In this document: positions 1 to 11,335 of the stretch, one piece after another | How the letters are laid out: every line of letters begins with the position of its first letter | Position numbering within the stretch: the stretch's first letter is position 1 | Source: Anomaloglossus baeobatrachus | Lineage: Eukaryota > Chordata > Amphibia > Anura > Aromobatidae | DNA length: 64,000 nucleotides | Assembly: GCF_048569485.1 (NCBI RefSeq) | Contig: NC_134361.1 | Span: 166,945,758-167,009,757, forward strand | Reading direction: 5' to 3' | The notes under the pieces: model-generated | Database searches by the model: none | What the model was told of the DNA's origin: nothing | What the model saw: only the letters and a program-made list of their open reading frames with translations | Translations under genes and position numbers: made by a program

Positions 1-1574
1 GTGTTGACCAGGGCTATGGGGTACTCGGTCCCGAGCCGTATATGTACGGGGATGCTGTGTCACGGTTTTATAATGGCCGATGCCCAGTTCTGTGAGCCTG
101 GGGATGCTTTTTAATGGGGAATATATACAAGGGAGTGAAAGAGTTTGTATTGTGACGCCACTTGCAGGTTGCGGTTATGGTGATGGAACCGCCGCTGCAC
201 AGTTTGTTACCTCTGGGACTGATGGTGGTGGCAGCCTGGATGGTAGGCCCTCCGCAAGTAGGGCTGGGCCCCAAGGAATGCATGGAGGTGTCCGTCACAG
301 AAAGAAGAGAGACCACACGATGGGGATGCAGTGCAACTTCTTACTCACAGTTTGGTGGAGCTGTGGCGCTTAGGATGGCTGGTTCAGACCCATGGTCCCC
401 TTTGTCCCAGTGCCAGTGTGGTGACCTGGTAGTCTCTTTTCCCGGCACCTCTCGCTTGTTGGTGGAACCCTGTAGCCTGGAGCGTTTGTGGGTCCCTTAC
501 TGTCTTTTGGCAGTCTCTCGTCCTTACGCCGGGCAGTGCGAACCCTGTAGGGTCGGTGTTCTGTTCCGTTCCCTGGCTCAACCTTTACTGCCGGCCCCCG
601 GATTCTTGGATCAGTGAGTTCCGTGAAGGTCCCCTCACTGTGCAGGTATTTGATGGGGAATTTAGATTGTGAGCCCCAGTGGGGACATACATCTAGTCGT
701 ATAGAAGTAGGTAAAATAGATCTATACTCTCCAGGGTACGAGGATTATATGCAGTGATCCCAACACTTACACACTTTCACTACTGATGAGCAGACCCACA
801 GATAACCGGGATTGGTGGCTTCTACCGGGTTTGAAAAAAAAAAATAAAGAAAAATACAGATTCCAGTCTGGAATTGAGTAAAGTTCCGGGATGGTCATAT
901 CTAATCGATGTTAAAATCCTGGGTTGCTGCAGGCTGCTATTTTTAGGTTGAGGAGGCCGCCAAATACCCATGGGTCTCCCCAGTCTGAGAATACCAGCCC
1001 TCAGCTGTCAGCTTTATCATGGCTGAGTATCAAAATTGGAGGGAACCACAGGCCATTTTTTTTTTAATTATTTAAAAGAGAAAAGCCACATGCGGTTCCT
1101 CTTATTTTAATACACAGCCAAGATAAGTACATGGCTGGGGGCTGCAGCCATATGCTTTATCTATGGGGGGACCCTACACCAATTTTTTTATTTATTTTTA
1201 CCAATATAGACACATACATAGCGTCTGTCATTAAAAGCAGTCACGCATTGTCATACAGGTTGGGGGTGCTGTCTGACTGCAACTAATAAGTGACGCTGGG
1301 GCTGCCGGTTGGCGGGGGAAGCAGTGCATGTGTATTAAGGATAATGAGCAGCCCTGGAAGTAGTGTTAGAGTCGCGCAGAAGACTGGTAAGTATAACGCG
1401 CTTACTTTACCCTTTTTGTTATTTATTTTGCTTTATTTTTTATCTATTACCCGAGTTGCCGGACACAGTTAGGTACCCAAAGTTTGCTTAGAACTCCTGG
1501 CCCGGGGTTGCTGCATGGGTACTTTTGAACCCGCGTGGATCCAGACTTTAACAGTCTGGGTCCGCCCATCACTA
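1..1574. other. Gene-free stretch with repeat remnants
   Basis: I see no convincing gene. Open frames in the first 620 bases have no recognisable domain and run on both strands. The text around 150-360 (a GTGACGCCACTTGC-type block) and around 660-700 (AGATTGTGAGCCCC) resembles dispersed anuran repeats, but I cannot name the families. The segment ends at the target duplication of the hAT element. Confidence 0.5.
955..1290 (+). repeat. Interspersed repeat family R, copy A (partial)
   Basis: This segment shares its order of motifs (CTGAGAATACCAGCC, a pyrimidine/T-rich run, then a CTGACTGCAAC block) with 20690-20990, and more loosely with 16840-17060. It has no coding capacity. The class is not clear; a non-autonomous DNA element or SINE-like unit are both possible. 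Confidence 0.5.
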
Positions 1575-2007
1575 GTCTTGACTAGAGATGAGCGATGTTC
1601 GAGGTTCGGCAATTTCATGTTCGAGTGATTTTGGGTAGGTGTTCAAGTTGTTCGACAAACTCGAACAATTTGCTAAAAGTTCGGTAGTTTGAGTTACGTT
1701 CGAGAACGGTTTGATCACCAAAAAGCATACCTAGTTACTAGCTGGCTTTTCACTGTGAAAGTGTGAGTCACTGTGACTCATGATATTATCAAAATTCAGC
1801 GTATAGTGTGCGGGGGGACGGGGTTTAGATCAGTGCTGCTGCTGAGTGCTGAAAGAATGCCGATCGACATTTTTTTTCTAACTGCGCGTACAGTGGGGCG
1901 GGCCAGGCTGTCAGCAAATCACAGACACACACACACAGCAAAGTGGATTTTTGCCAGACAAGCAAGGGCATGTGTCATAGGCTGTGCATGTCAAATGTCC
2001 TTGCCCT

Positions 2008-2567
2008 ATAAAGCCTGCTTTACACCTTTCAATTAAGCATACGATATCGTATGCGATGTGACACGCACCCATCGTATGTGCGGCATGTTCAATTTGCTGA
2101 TCGTGTCGCACAATCGATTAAAAGCTGTCACACGTACTTACCCCTCCATACGACCTCGATGTGGGCAGCGAACATCCACTTCCTGGAGTGGGAGGGACGT
2201 TCGGCGTCACACCGACGTCACACGGCAGCCGGCCAATAGAAGCGGAGGGGCGGAGATGAGCGTGACGTAAATAGCCCGCCCACTTCCTTCCTTTCACATA
2301 GCCGGACGGGACGCCGGTAAGATCTGTTCACCGTTCCCGGGGTGTCACACACTGCGATGTGTGCTGCCACGGGAACATTGAACTACCCGACGTGCAATTT
2401 TTAGGAAATGAACGACGTGTATGCGATAAACGGTTTTACGTTCAATCGCAGTCGCACGTAGCTGTCACACGCTACAACACCACTAACGATGCCGGATGTG
2501 TGTCACTTACGACGTGACCCCGCCGAGACATCGTTAGATTTGTTGTAGCGTGTAAAGCCCGCTTAAG
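2008..2567. mobile_element. MITE with GCTTTACAC inverted ends
   Basis: The left end holds CTGCTTTACAC and the right end GTGTAAAGCCCGCTTAA, which are inverted copies of each other. The interior is CpG-rich and self-complementary, with no ORF. A sister copy lies at 63186-63752. The TTAA at the right edge suggests a TTAA-targeting family (Kolobok or piggyBac type). It sits inside the hAT element. Confidence 0.6.
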
Positions 2568-2874
2568 ACACGGCCATTTTCCCCGTCGCCGCCATTATCT
2601 CTCTGCTGCGGGTGGGTGACAGTTACCGCTCCTGCTCCCGCTACTGCTGTGTGCGCTATAGACATACAGTGCAAGCTACATAGTGCTTTAGGGATTAGGG
2701 ACTACTTGTAATTTCAGCCCTTTTCAGGGCTGCATTACAGTCGTTCATAGGCATTGTTGCTAGGCAGGTCCGTGCCAATGCTGTGCAGGGCTTTATATAA
2801 CAGCGGCTGGCTACATCAGCTCAGGCAATTCCTTGGTGCATTTTTTCATTGGCAGGGATAGAAAGTGAGGCTTC

Positions 2875-3250
2875 CTTTGCTGTCCAGCTACCTACCGCAC
2901 CTGTGTATTCGACACACCTGCCCATTTTTGCTATGCAATTTTAATAGCAAACAGTGCTGACACTTAGTGGCATACTAAAAGTGTCTGGGATACTAAGTTA
3001 GTGTTCCTTTGCTGTCCGGCTACCTACAGCACCTGTGCATTCTACACACCTGCCCATTTTTGCTACGCAATTTTCATTGGAAACAGTGCTGACACTTTTA
3101 GTGGCATACTAAAAGTGTCTGGGATACTAAGCTAGTGTGCCTTTGCTGTCCAGCTACCTACAGCACCTGTGCATTCTACACACCTGCCCATTTTTGCTAC
3201 GCAATTTTCACTGCAAACAGTGCTGACACTTGTAGTGGCATACTAAAAGT
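2875..3250 (+). repeat. Direct tandem repeats of about 127 bp, left block
   Basis: Three units begin at about 2875, 3005 and 3131. Each runs from TTGCTGTCC through CACCTGCCCATTTTTGCTA to CATACTAAAAGTGTCTGGG. The array resumes at 8748, so it was one array in the hAT subterminal region, later split by the Penelope-like insertion. Confidence 0.85.
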
Positions 3251-3862
3251 ATACTTAACAAAAGAACCCTAGGGTAAGACTACCTGGGTATATACATGAA
3301 AATACGCTATAGAAAATCATCAACAATTCAGAATAAATTCAAAATATTTTATTGTGACATATTTTTATTCAGAGAAACACACCACAGAGGAGTCGGTATT
3401 ACATCTATAAGGAACGCTCAGGTTGCATAAACGCTATTAGTTCGTCCCAAAAATTACAAAAAAAAATAATTTTTTTCATTGGAAAAAAAAAATAATTTTA
3501 CTCAAACATCTCATAATTGAGGAGATATAAGCACTTATAATTCTATTGGAAAAATGCCAAGTCTGCAACCAAAAATTCGCAGAATGAAAAAATATCCAAA
3601 AATCAGTGATATTGGTCCCATCAGCCAGTAAATGAGTAGGGTCCAAGAAATTCCCTTAATTGGGTTGAATTTAAAATGTATATTTCACAAATGAAAGATA
3701 GAACAGTTCCAACTCACTGATCAGCTGATGGATTCGTACACCAAAATAATTCACTGACATTAGTAGCGGATCAAAGGTTGCCGTCACGGCAGTAACCTGC
3801 AATAGCAGGAGGCTGGTGGCACACACTAAACCAATGAAAAAATGTGACAGTTCAAAACTTAA

Positions 3863-6155
3863 AGGGGTTATCCGGCTTCTTTGACTTTTTTTTTTTATTT
3901 CCCTATTGGGCTACATTGGGGCAGGTAAGTAGATAGAGACCACTTACCTGCCCTGCTGTCAGCCCCTCTCCCCCGGCTCAGAGCGGTCATGTGACCGCTC
4001 CTGCCGCGATTTTGCTGCTTCCGGTCTTTGCACGTCTACATGGGCAGGGCCATGTTGACATGCAAATGTGGAGCAGCATGTCACCTCCCTGCTGGGTGTC
4101 TACAGTGCGAGGAGTCACCGCCCCCTCCCTGCACCCACCACACATTCCCCCCACACCTCCAGTAACCTCCCCCTGCACTGCTGTGGGGTCCGTGACCTGG
4201 GGGCGGGGCCTGGCGGCAGCTGCCGTAGTGTCAGCTCCAGCACCGGGCCCCCTGCCCAGGATCGCACGTTCAAATGTACCGGCATCACAGATCACCGATG
4301 CCGGTACATTTGAAAGTGCTGATGAGAAGTCACTGTCCCTCCCGCTGTCTGTGCGCTCTGCAGCACAGCGGTGACGTCACTACTGTGCTGAAGAGAGCAC
4401 AGACAGCGGACGAACGTGCAGGAGCGGCGGGGACCGAGGACGGGTGAGTATGTACTCCACATGTGTTCCCGATGGGGGGGTTGCAGAGCCATATGTGTGC
4501 GTGTGCAGAGCCATGTGTGTGCGTGTACGGTGCAGAGCCATGCGTGTGCAGAGCCATGTGTACGGTGCAGAGCCATGTGTGTGCGTGTGCATAGCCATGT
4601 GTGTACGGTGCAGAGCCATGTGTGTACGGTGCAGAGCCATGTGTGTACGGTGCAGAGCCATGTGTGTGCGTGTGCAGAGCCATGTGTGTACGGTGCAGAG
4701 CCATGTGTGTACGGTGCAGAGCCATGTGTGTACGGTGCAGAGCCATATGTGTGCGTGTGCAGAGCCATGTGTGTGCGTGTACGGTGCAGAGCCATGCGTG
4801 TGCAGAGCCATGTGTACGGTGCAGAGCCATGTGTGTGCGTGTGCAGAGCCATGTGTGTACGGTGCAGAGCCATGTGTGTACGGTGCAGAGCCATGTGTGT
4901 GCGTGTGCAGAGCCATGTGTGTACGGTGCAGAGCCATGTGTGTACGGTGCAGAGCCATGTGTGTACGGTGCAGAGCCATGTGTGTGCGTGTGCAGAGCCA
5001 TGTGTGTACGGTGCAGAGCCATGTGTGTACGGTGCAGAGCCATGTGTGTGCGTGTGCAGAGCCATGTGTGTACGGTGCAGAGCCATGTGTGTGCATGTGC
5101 AGAGCCATGTGTGTGCGTGTACGGTGCAGAGCCATGCGTGTGCAGAGCCATGTGTGTGCGTGTGCAGAGCCATGTGTGTACGGTGCAGAGCCATGTGTGT
5201 GCGTGTGCAGAGCCATGTGTGTGCGTGTACGGTGCAGAGCCATGTGTGTGCATGTGCAGAGCCATGTGTGTGCGTGTACGGTGCAGAGCCATGCGTGTGC
5301 AGAGCCATGTGTACGGTGCAGAGCCATGTGTGTGCGTGTGCAGAGCCATGTGTGTACGGTGCAGAGCCATGTGTGTACGGTGCAGAGCCATGTGTGTGCG
5401 TGTGCAGAGCCATGTGTGTGCGTGTGCAGAGCCATGTGTGTGCGTGTGCAGAGCCATGTGTGTGCGTGTACGGTGCAGAGCCATGTGTGTGCGTGTGCAG
5501 AGCCATGTGTGTGTGTGTACGGTGCAGAGCCATGCGTGTGCAGAGCCATGTGTACGGTGCAGAGCCATGTGTGTGCGTGTGCAGAGCCATGTGTGTACGG
5601 TGCAGAGCCATGTGTGTGCGTGTGCAGAGCCATGTGTGTGCGTGTACGGTGCAGAGCCATGTGTGTGCGGGTGCAGAGCCATGTGTGTGCGTGTACGGTG
5701 CAGAGCCATGCGTGTGCAGAGGCATGTGTACGGTGCAGAGCCATGTGTGTACGGTGCAGAGCCATCTGTGTGCGTGTGCAGAGCCATATGTGTGCGGTGC
5801 AGAGTCCGATGTGGGGCTGTTATTTGCAATGCTGTAGTGATACCAGGTCAGGTGCTGGGGAAGAATATACTGACAGGGACTGTGTGTGCAGGGGGCGGGC
5901 AGAGGGCGAGGCTGGACACTGGGGTGGGGCTGGACACTGAGGCTGGGCGGTGACAGCTCTGACTGGGAGGTTTTGCACAGGAAGTGGTCATGTTTGCTGG
6001 ATCTGAATGTAAACAAGAAGCTGCAGAGAATAAAGGCATAATTCAAGAGGAACAAAAGTTAGAAAACAGAAAATAACAATGTAGGTGTGATTAATATGAC
6101 AATACAGCACAGATAAACTCAAAAATTTTTGTTAAGCTAATGTCGGACAACTCCT
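3863..6155. mobile_element. TTAA-flanked non-autonomous DNA element holding a minisatellite
   Basis: TTAA lies at 3859-3862 and 6156-6159. The inner ends are AGGGGTTATCCGGC and, on the reverse strand, AGGAGTTGTCCGAC, which match at 11 of 14 bases. TTAA duplications with such ends suggest a Kolobok- or piggyBac-type MITE. Most of the length is the 4493-5815 minisatellite; no transposase is present. It inserted into the noncoding part of the Penelope-like element. Confidence 0.7.
4493..5815. repeat. GTG/CAGAGCCAT minisatellite with higher-order structure
   Basis: The array is built from modules that all end in GCAGAGCCAT, mainly TGTGTGTACGGTGCAGAGCCA (21 bases in the array) and a 22-base GTGCGTG variant, plus shorter and 27-base forms. 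A multi-module block containing CATGCGTGTGCAGAGCCATG recurs near 4530, 4790, 5280, 5530 and 5705, so larger blocks have been duplicated as units. Long open frames on both strands are artefacts of the composition and give only low-complexity proteins. Confidence 0.9.
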
Positions 6156-6224
6156 TTAAGTAAAATTACTTCATAAAGACGACACATTACCTGGGCGGTG
6201 AATGAACCTCTCCTCTTCCCCGAT

Positions 6225-6260
6225 GTACGTTTCGCGTCTGCTTTTTCAAGAGGGGCGTGT
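6225..6260 (-). ncRNA. Degenerate hammerhead-like segment of the Penelope-like element
   Basis: On the minus strand the text reads CTTGAAAAAGCAGACGCGAA then ACG, the arrangement seen near the ends of Penelope-like elements (CTTGAAGAAG-type box, short stem, CGAAACG). The conserved hammerhead core is not fully matched, so activity is doubtful. Confidence 0.35.
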
Positions 6261-7500
6261 CAGGTAGGGAGGATGTTGCCGCTAATATACAGGTCTGCGA
6301 CCAATAGTTTAATCATATTGTGACAGGGGGGCGTATTGTTATACGCCAGTATTACAATGGAGGCGTGTAATTACACGTCACTTTTGTATTAGGGCTCCTA
6401 CAGCGCATGACTGTGTTACCGCCTACCTCCTAAATGAACTTTCTAACTGAGCGCGCTGAGACGCATACGTGGAACGCACGCGAACCCGTAATGCATGCAC
6501 GTCGAAAGTCCGAGGAGCGGGAATCACGCATGCGCATCACCCACATACAAATTGATATGAAGACGTAGCTGATGATTCTCACTATTATATAGACAAATAT
6601 ATAAAAAAATTACCGGAATATATAGGAAGTTTGTAACATGCACAAAATATATTTAAATAGAGGCAAATTCATAAAGGATTATCATATCATCCAAAGTATC
6701 GATCAATTCACCCGCATGCCTGCCGGTATTGTCACATATTTTCATACCACATGGTAATGACCATCATATTAGAACTGAGGGCATAAATGCAGAATAATAT
6801 TCATAACTGTCACAAAATTATATGCTGCCCTAAATCAAAATTGATTATATAAACTGTCAAATTGCCAGTGCAGTAACATCCCATAAACATATGAGCCAAC
6901 CAGTGTCAAAACATCGCCGGTGAGCCACCCGCGACGCGACACGCGAGGCCACAGAAGCGATCCATAAGGTCCGCACATAAGTCGCTTTTAAAGCGGCTAT
7001 TAGGTGTGCGATCCCGCAGGTCGCATCAGTGACCGAGCATATCACACCGTCCGCTGGACCACCAGCGACATCAAACAGGCATGAAGCAGTTTCTATTCGC
7101 CAGATGTTAACACAGATTAAATATAAATACACATATAAATATATAAATATAAATAAAATAACAATATTATTCCAGAGTCTTCATTTCTTTCCATGATTTA
7201 AGGAATTTCTGGCCCAAATGCCACGGAATTTCTTCATAATAGTGTGACGATTTTATAATCACGAACTTTTTCTTCACTAAACCTCTCATCATCCCTTTAA
7301 CTAGTTGGTGACTACAGACCCGATATTAGAAAATTTTCTAGGAATAAAAATAATTGATATTAGTGCTCATAAAAAACAAGACAAACAACAAATAATTAAA
7401 ATCAACCCACGCATAAAAAACTTCCTAAATCTACAAGATCTATCAAATATTAATGAAACTGAGTTTATTTAGAGAACAAAACTGTGAAGGATATTGACTG
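6261..7500. other. Noncoding part of the Penelope-like element
   Basis: AT-rich text with no gene. It lies between the hammerhead-like segment and the endonuclease remnant on the minus strand, and is best read as the downstream noncoding region of the element. I see no further domain. Confidence 0.5.
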
Positions 7501-7506
7501 CCATCT

Positions 7507-8154
7507 TCAATCCTTCAGAAAAGACCCATACCCATGGCTTTCATTTAAGCCGAATGGGGACATTGAACCAAGATGGTAAATCCACTTACATTCCACCTTT
7601 GCTAAGACCTGACCCATATTGCCCCCTCTTGGTCCTAAATTGACCTGATCAATTGCCTTAAATTTCAGGCCATTAGGGTTGCACTGATGAAACATTTTAA
7701 AATGTCTAGGTATACTTTTAAGAAAGGTGTTATCCTCTACAGTGCTAGCATTTTTGATGTCCCTAAGATGTTCAAGGAGTCGTACCTTCATCTCCCGTGT
7801 CGTAAGGCCCACATAGATTTTAGAACAGGGGCATTCGGCCACATATACAATCCCCATGGAGGAACAGGTGAGAGTTTTACGGATGTCATATGTCACAAAT
7901 CCATCAAAATGTTTGAAAGTTTTAGCCTTAATGCAATTACCACATGCCTTGCAAAGGCCACACGGAAAAAATCCCCAAGGCATGGGATTAGATTTTTTAA
8001 GGCATTGTTTTCTAGAGTCTTTTTCCCTACTGTTTTTCATGCCAAAAAGGAGATCATCCCTATTAGATTGTTGGGCTCTTTTATAGCCACGTTTAATACA
8101 TCTAAGGCTGTATCCACGGTCCTCAAATCTACGAGCAATATCCCTGGCCTGCAC
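7507..8154 (-). pseudogene. GIY-YIG endonuclease part of the Penelope-like element
   Basis: The translation has a cysteine cluster (CGLCKACGNC), followed by a GIY-YIG signature in the form IVYVAECPCSKIYVGLT and a downstream REMKVRLLEH segment carrying the catalytic-type arginine. In PLEs this C-terminal nuclease nicks target DNA to prime reverse transcription. It follows the RT segment on the same strand. The full polyprotein is no longer open, so this is a fossil. Confidence 0.85.
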
Positions 8155-8159
8155 CTGAA

Positions 8160-8747
8160 AATCTTCATCTTGTGTACATATCCTCTGGCTCTTAAAAATT
8201 GGCCAATAGGGATCCTGTTAATTGTTGATGGTAAATGGGACGAGGTTGCGTGAAGCAAGGAATTTGTTGCCGTAGATTTTCGGAACATGTCTGTAGCTAT
8301 ATCGCCATTGTCCAAAGCTGTGATCTTAACATCCAAAAAATTGAGTTGCTTACCAAACTTATATGTAAGCTTGATATTGAACTCATTATTATTCAGGTCA
8401 GCCATTAATTTCTCCAATTCAATCAAGGACCCTGACCACAAAAACCAAATATTATCTATGTACCGCATCCACTCCTGGACTCCCGACATTGCTGGTAAAA
8501 AATCACCCAAAAAATATCTGTCGCTTCCAATAACCCAAAAATAAATTAGCATATGAGGGGTCACACGCCGCCCCCATTGCTGTACCCAGTTGCTGTAAAT
8601 AAATTCGACCATTAAATGTGAAAAAATTCTGATACAAAATGTATTCCAGCAATGTTAGCAGGAGACCAGAAGTGGATGCGTCCATATCACTAGCATTTAA
8701 AAACCAAGACACAGTCCGCAGACCGTCCTCATGCCTGATTGAGGTGT
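8160..8747 (-). pseudogene. Reverse transcriptase part of the Penelope-like element
   Basis: Pieces on the minus strand carry RT palm features of the PLE type: GTAMGAACDPSYANLFLG, then a YID-containing segment (WMRYIDNIWFLW), then KLTYKFGKQLNFLDVKI. The region sits directly before the GIY-YIG domain. It is incomplete at its N-terminal side, at the element edge, and is decayed. Telomerase-like RT of PLEs is the best family match. Confidence 0.8.
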
Positions 8748-8760
8748 GCATACTAAAAGT

Positions 8761-9158
8761 GTCTGGGATACTAAGTTAGTGTGTCTTTGCTGTCCAGCTA
8801 CTTACAGCACCTGTGCATTTAACACACCTGCCCATTTTTGCTACTCAATTTTAATTGCAAACAGTGCTGACACTTTAATTGGCATACTAAAATGGTCTGG
8901 GATACTAACTTAGTGTTCCTCTGCTGTCTAGCTACCTACAGCACCTGTGCATTCTACACACCTGCCCATTTTTGCTACTCAATTTTAATTGCAAACAGTG
9001 CTGACACTTTAATTGGCATACTAAAATGGTCTGGGATACTAACTTAGTGTTCCTCTGCTGTCCAGCTACCTACAGCACCTGTGCATTCTACACACCTGCC
9101 CATTTTTGCTACGCAATTTTAATTGCCAAAAGTGCTGCCAGTTTTAGGGCCATAATTT
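8761..9158 (+). repeat. Direct tandem repeats of about 127 bp, right block
   Basis: Units beginning near 8787, 8920 and 9056 match those at 2875-3250, with variants such as GGCATACTAAAATGGTCTGG. This is the continuation of the array interrupted by the Penelope-like insertion. The last unit leads into the hAT transposase side. Confidence 0.85.
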
Positions 9159-9172
9159 CATTGTCAGGGATA

Positions 9173-9493
9173 TTTCCTCTTTTCCCTGAAGAAGGAGACG
9201 GTCCTTGTCTCTGAAACGCGTTGTAATGCTCAAATAAAAGAGATTTTTTATTAATATCCTGACAACAGTGGTTTTTCAGCGCGGCTAAAACCCGTTCTCC
9301 TATATATATATATATATATTATTTTTTTTTTACTACGTCTCCACGGGGCCGCTGCTTGAACCACGCGGGCACTCACATGCTCAATAAGGGGTTGTGACTG
9401 GCACAACCTCACCAGGTGAGTGTACCTATCTATATCTTCATACGGTTATTACCGGGTAAGACCCTATTGCGCCTTTTGTTTCCCCTTCTCCAG
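9173..9493 (+). mobile_element. Short ribozyme-bearing insertion (PLE end or PLE-derived SINE)
   Basis: A 14-bp duplication CATTGTCAGGGATA flanks it (9159-9172 and 9494-9507). The undisturbed form of the site is present nearby, at about 9630. The 321-bp insert carries a hammerhead-like box at 9186-9222, an ATATAT run, and the 3' segment GGGGTTGTGACTGGCACAAC shared with 13191-13215. It has no ORF. It is probably a solitary terminal part of a Penelope-like family. Confidence 0.75.
9186..9222 (+). ncRNA. Hammerhead-ribozyme-like motif
   Basis: CTGAAGA matches the CUGANGA box, followed by a stem (GGAGAC with GTCTCT, one G-U pair) and then GAAACGCGTT. The GAAA box and palindromic ACGCGT fit the short stem III of dimeric type I hammerheads known in Penelope-like elements. 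One extra A sits between the box and stem II, so self-cleavage is uncertain. Confidence 0.45.
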
Positions 9494-9982
9494 CATTGTC
9501 AGGGATAGTCAGTGTTGGTTCTTCAGCTGTCAATAATGCTAGACCACCTCTGCATTATACACCACATCTCCATTTTTGCTACGCTATTTTAAATTGCAAA
9601 TAGTGCTGCCATTTTTAGGGCCATAGTTTCATTGTCAGGGATAGTCAGTGTTGGTTCTTCAGCTGTCAATAAAGCTAGAACACCTCTGCATTGTACACCA
9701 CCTCTCCATTTTGCTACGACATATTAAGTGTCCAATTTGGTCACAAACAAAATGAGTGGCAAAAGGACAGATGCTGGTGGAAAGGGGAACAGGCGTGTTG
9801 GAAAGGGAAAAAAAGTTTGTGTCCATGGGGTAGGTGGTAAAGCTACAGTAACATCTGCTGAATAAAGGCCATCGTCCAGCAAAAGTAAGATGTCTACTAC
9901 TTTCCGTGGACAATCCGATAGGATCCCTTTTTAACGGAACCAAACAACTCTAACAAAGGTAGATGATGCACAAAAAAAGAAC

Positions 9983-11335
9983 ATGCTTGAATGGCTCTCA
10001 AGTGCTCCAACAAGTGCCCTCTCCTCCACCTCAACTTCAACATCCAAAAAACAACAGTCCTCTGAGTTGTCACCCCAATCACACTTGCTTTCTCCCAGCT
10101 CTCAAGTCTCCAGCCGCCCTCCAGAGTATGGTGTAACAGAGATGGCTGAGTCTGCAGAGCTGTTCAGTCACACTATAGCCTGGGAATCAGAGGTCTGCTC
10201 CCAAGCTACAGTGAGTACAGACCAGGAATTGGTCTGCAGTGATGCCCAGAAGCTTTTTGAGTCAGATTCAGGCCCTGATGACCAGGTTTCTGAGCATAGT
10301 GTAGACCCTCATTGCCAAACTGTAACACCTGTTGGTGGAGACAATGAGGAACATACTGATGACGATGAGACGCAGATACCAGATTGGGATGACAACTTAG
10401 CTATTCACTCAGGGCAGGAAGAGGTTAGGTCTGAGGGCGAGGGGAGTGCAAACACAATGCTTGATGATGAAGTTCTAGATCCCACTTACTGTCAACCCAC
10501 AGTCAGGCACTCGAGGAGGTCACCAGAGGCGGTGGAGGAGGATGCAACTGACGACGAAGTTACCTTGTGCCTTCCTGGACAGAGTCGGAGTACTGGAAGC
10601 ACGTCTACAACTGCATCCTCAGCCACAACTCTGCCTCTGAGCACAAGTCGGGGTGGCTCTGTAGGTCGCATGGCCTCTAAGCCTTGCCTAGCCTGGTCCT
10701 TTTTTGACCTTGCAAAGGATCTCCAAATCATGTGATCTGTAACATTTGTCAGCAATCTATAAGTAGAGGCCAAAAAATCACCATTTTGACAACTTCTTCC
10801 ATGAATCGTCACATGAATAACAAGCATAAGTCCCAGTGGGAAGCTCACCGTGCTGCAATGTGGCCTAGCGTCTGCCCCTTCAAGTTCTTCCACGTGCTCT
10901 TCATCTTCTATGACTGTGGGGACAGCTGTCACACCTGTTTTTCCACGCAGACCTTCCACCACTTTAACCACAACAGGCAGTTTGCTTGGCAGGTCGTCAG
11001 TTGGTTTGGAAGGGGAAACAAGTGCTGGTGTAGAGCTCTCTCAGACATCGAGAGCACCAACTTTGGATGAAGGCAACATCATGTCTCCGCCTGCACTTTC
11101 CTCACAGACCTGCAGTTTTCCAGGGACACCCTACTCAACACCGTCTCCACACAGCAGCCAGATCTCTGTCCCTCAGATGTGGACAAATAAAAGGCCATTT
11201 CCTCTGAGCCATGACAAAGCTAAGAATTTGACTTTATCCCTCTGTAAGCTCTTGGCTACCGAAATGCTGCCTTCCGCCTGGTGGACACAGAGGATTTTCG
11301 AGACCTTATGTCTGTCGCAGTGTGGTGGTGGATAA
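9983..11335 (+). pseudogene. Broken hAT (ZBED-type) transposase
   Basis: The first part (9983-10735) is serine-rich then acidic, typical of the N-terminal region before the finger. A BED-type zinc finger follows, with cysteines in VICNICQQ and histidines in MNRHMNNKH (about 10735-10835), but in a different frame. A third piece near 11216-11310 reads NLTLSLCKLLATEMLP, which resembles the conserved hAT block preceding the catalytic domain. At least two frame changes separate the pieces, and the rest of the catalytic domain is missing, so no working enzyme is encoded. It belongs to the surrounding hAT element. Confidence 0.75.

Larger units (their letters stand above)
3251..8747 (-). mobile_element. 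Penelope-like element (PLE), 5'-truncated relic
   Basis: The insertion is bounded by a 13-bp direct duplication GCATACTAAAAGT (3238-3250 and 8748-8760), and the interrupted 127-bp array continues on the other side. On the minus strand it reads a reverse transcriptase segment followed by a GIY-YIG endonuclease, the diagnostic order of PLEs. The RT begins part-way through its domain, at the 8747 edge, which fits the 5' truncation common for target-primed retroelements. A hammerhead-like segment lies in the downstream noncoding part (about 6225-6260). The element is broken and old, and was later invaded by a TTAA-flanked MITE. Confidence 0.85.

Noticed and set aside
80-617. Overlapping frames of 97 and 151 codons
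   Set aside because: Repeat-like text with frames on both strands, no domain, no splice context.
4292-6055. Long minus- and plus-strand reading frames (up to 587 codons) rich in His/Thr or Cys/Val
   Set aside because: They are translations of the minisatellite; most frames stay open and no domain is present.
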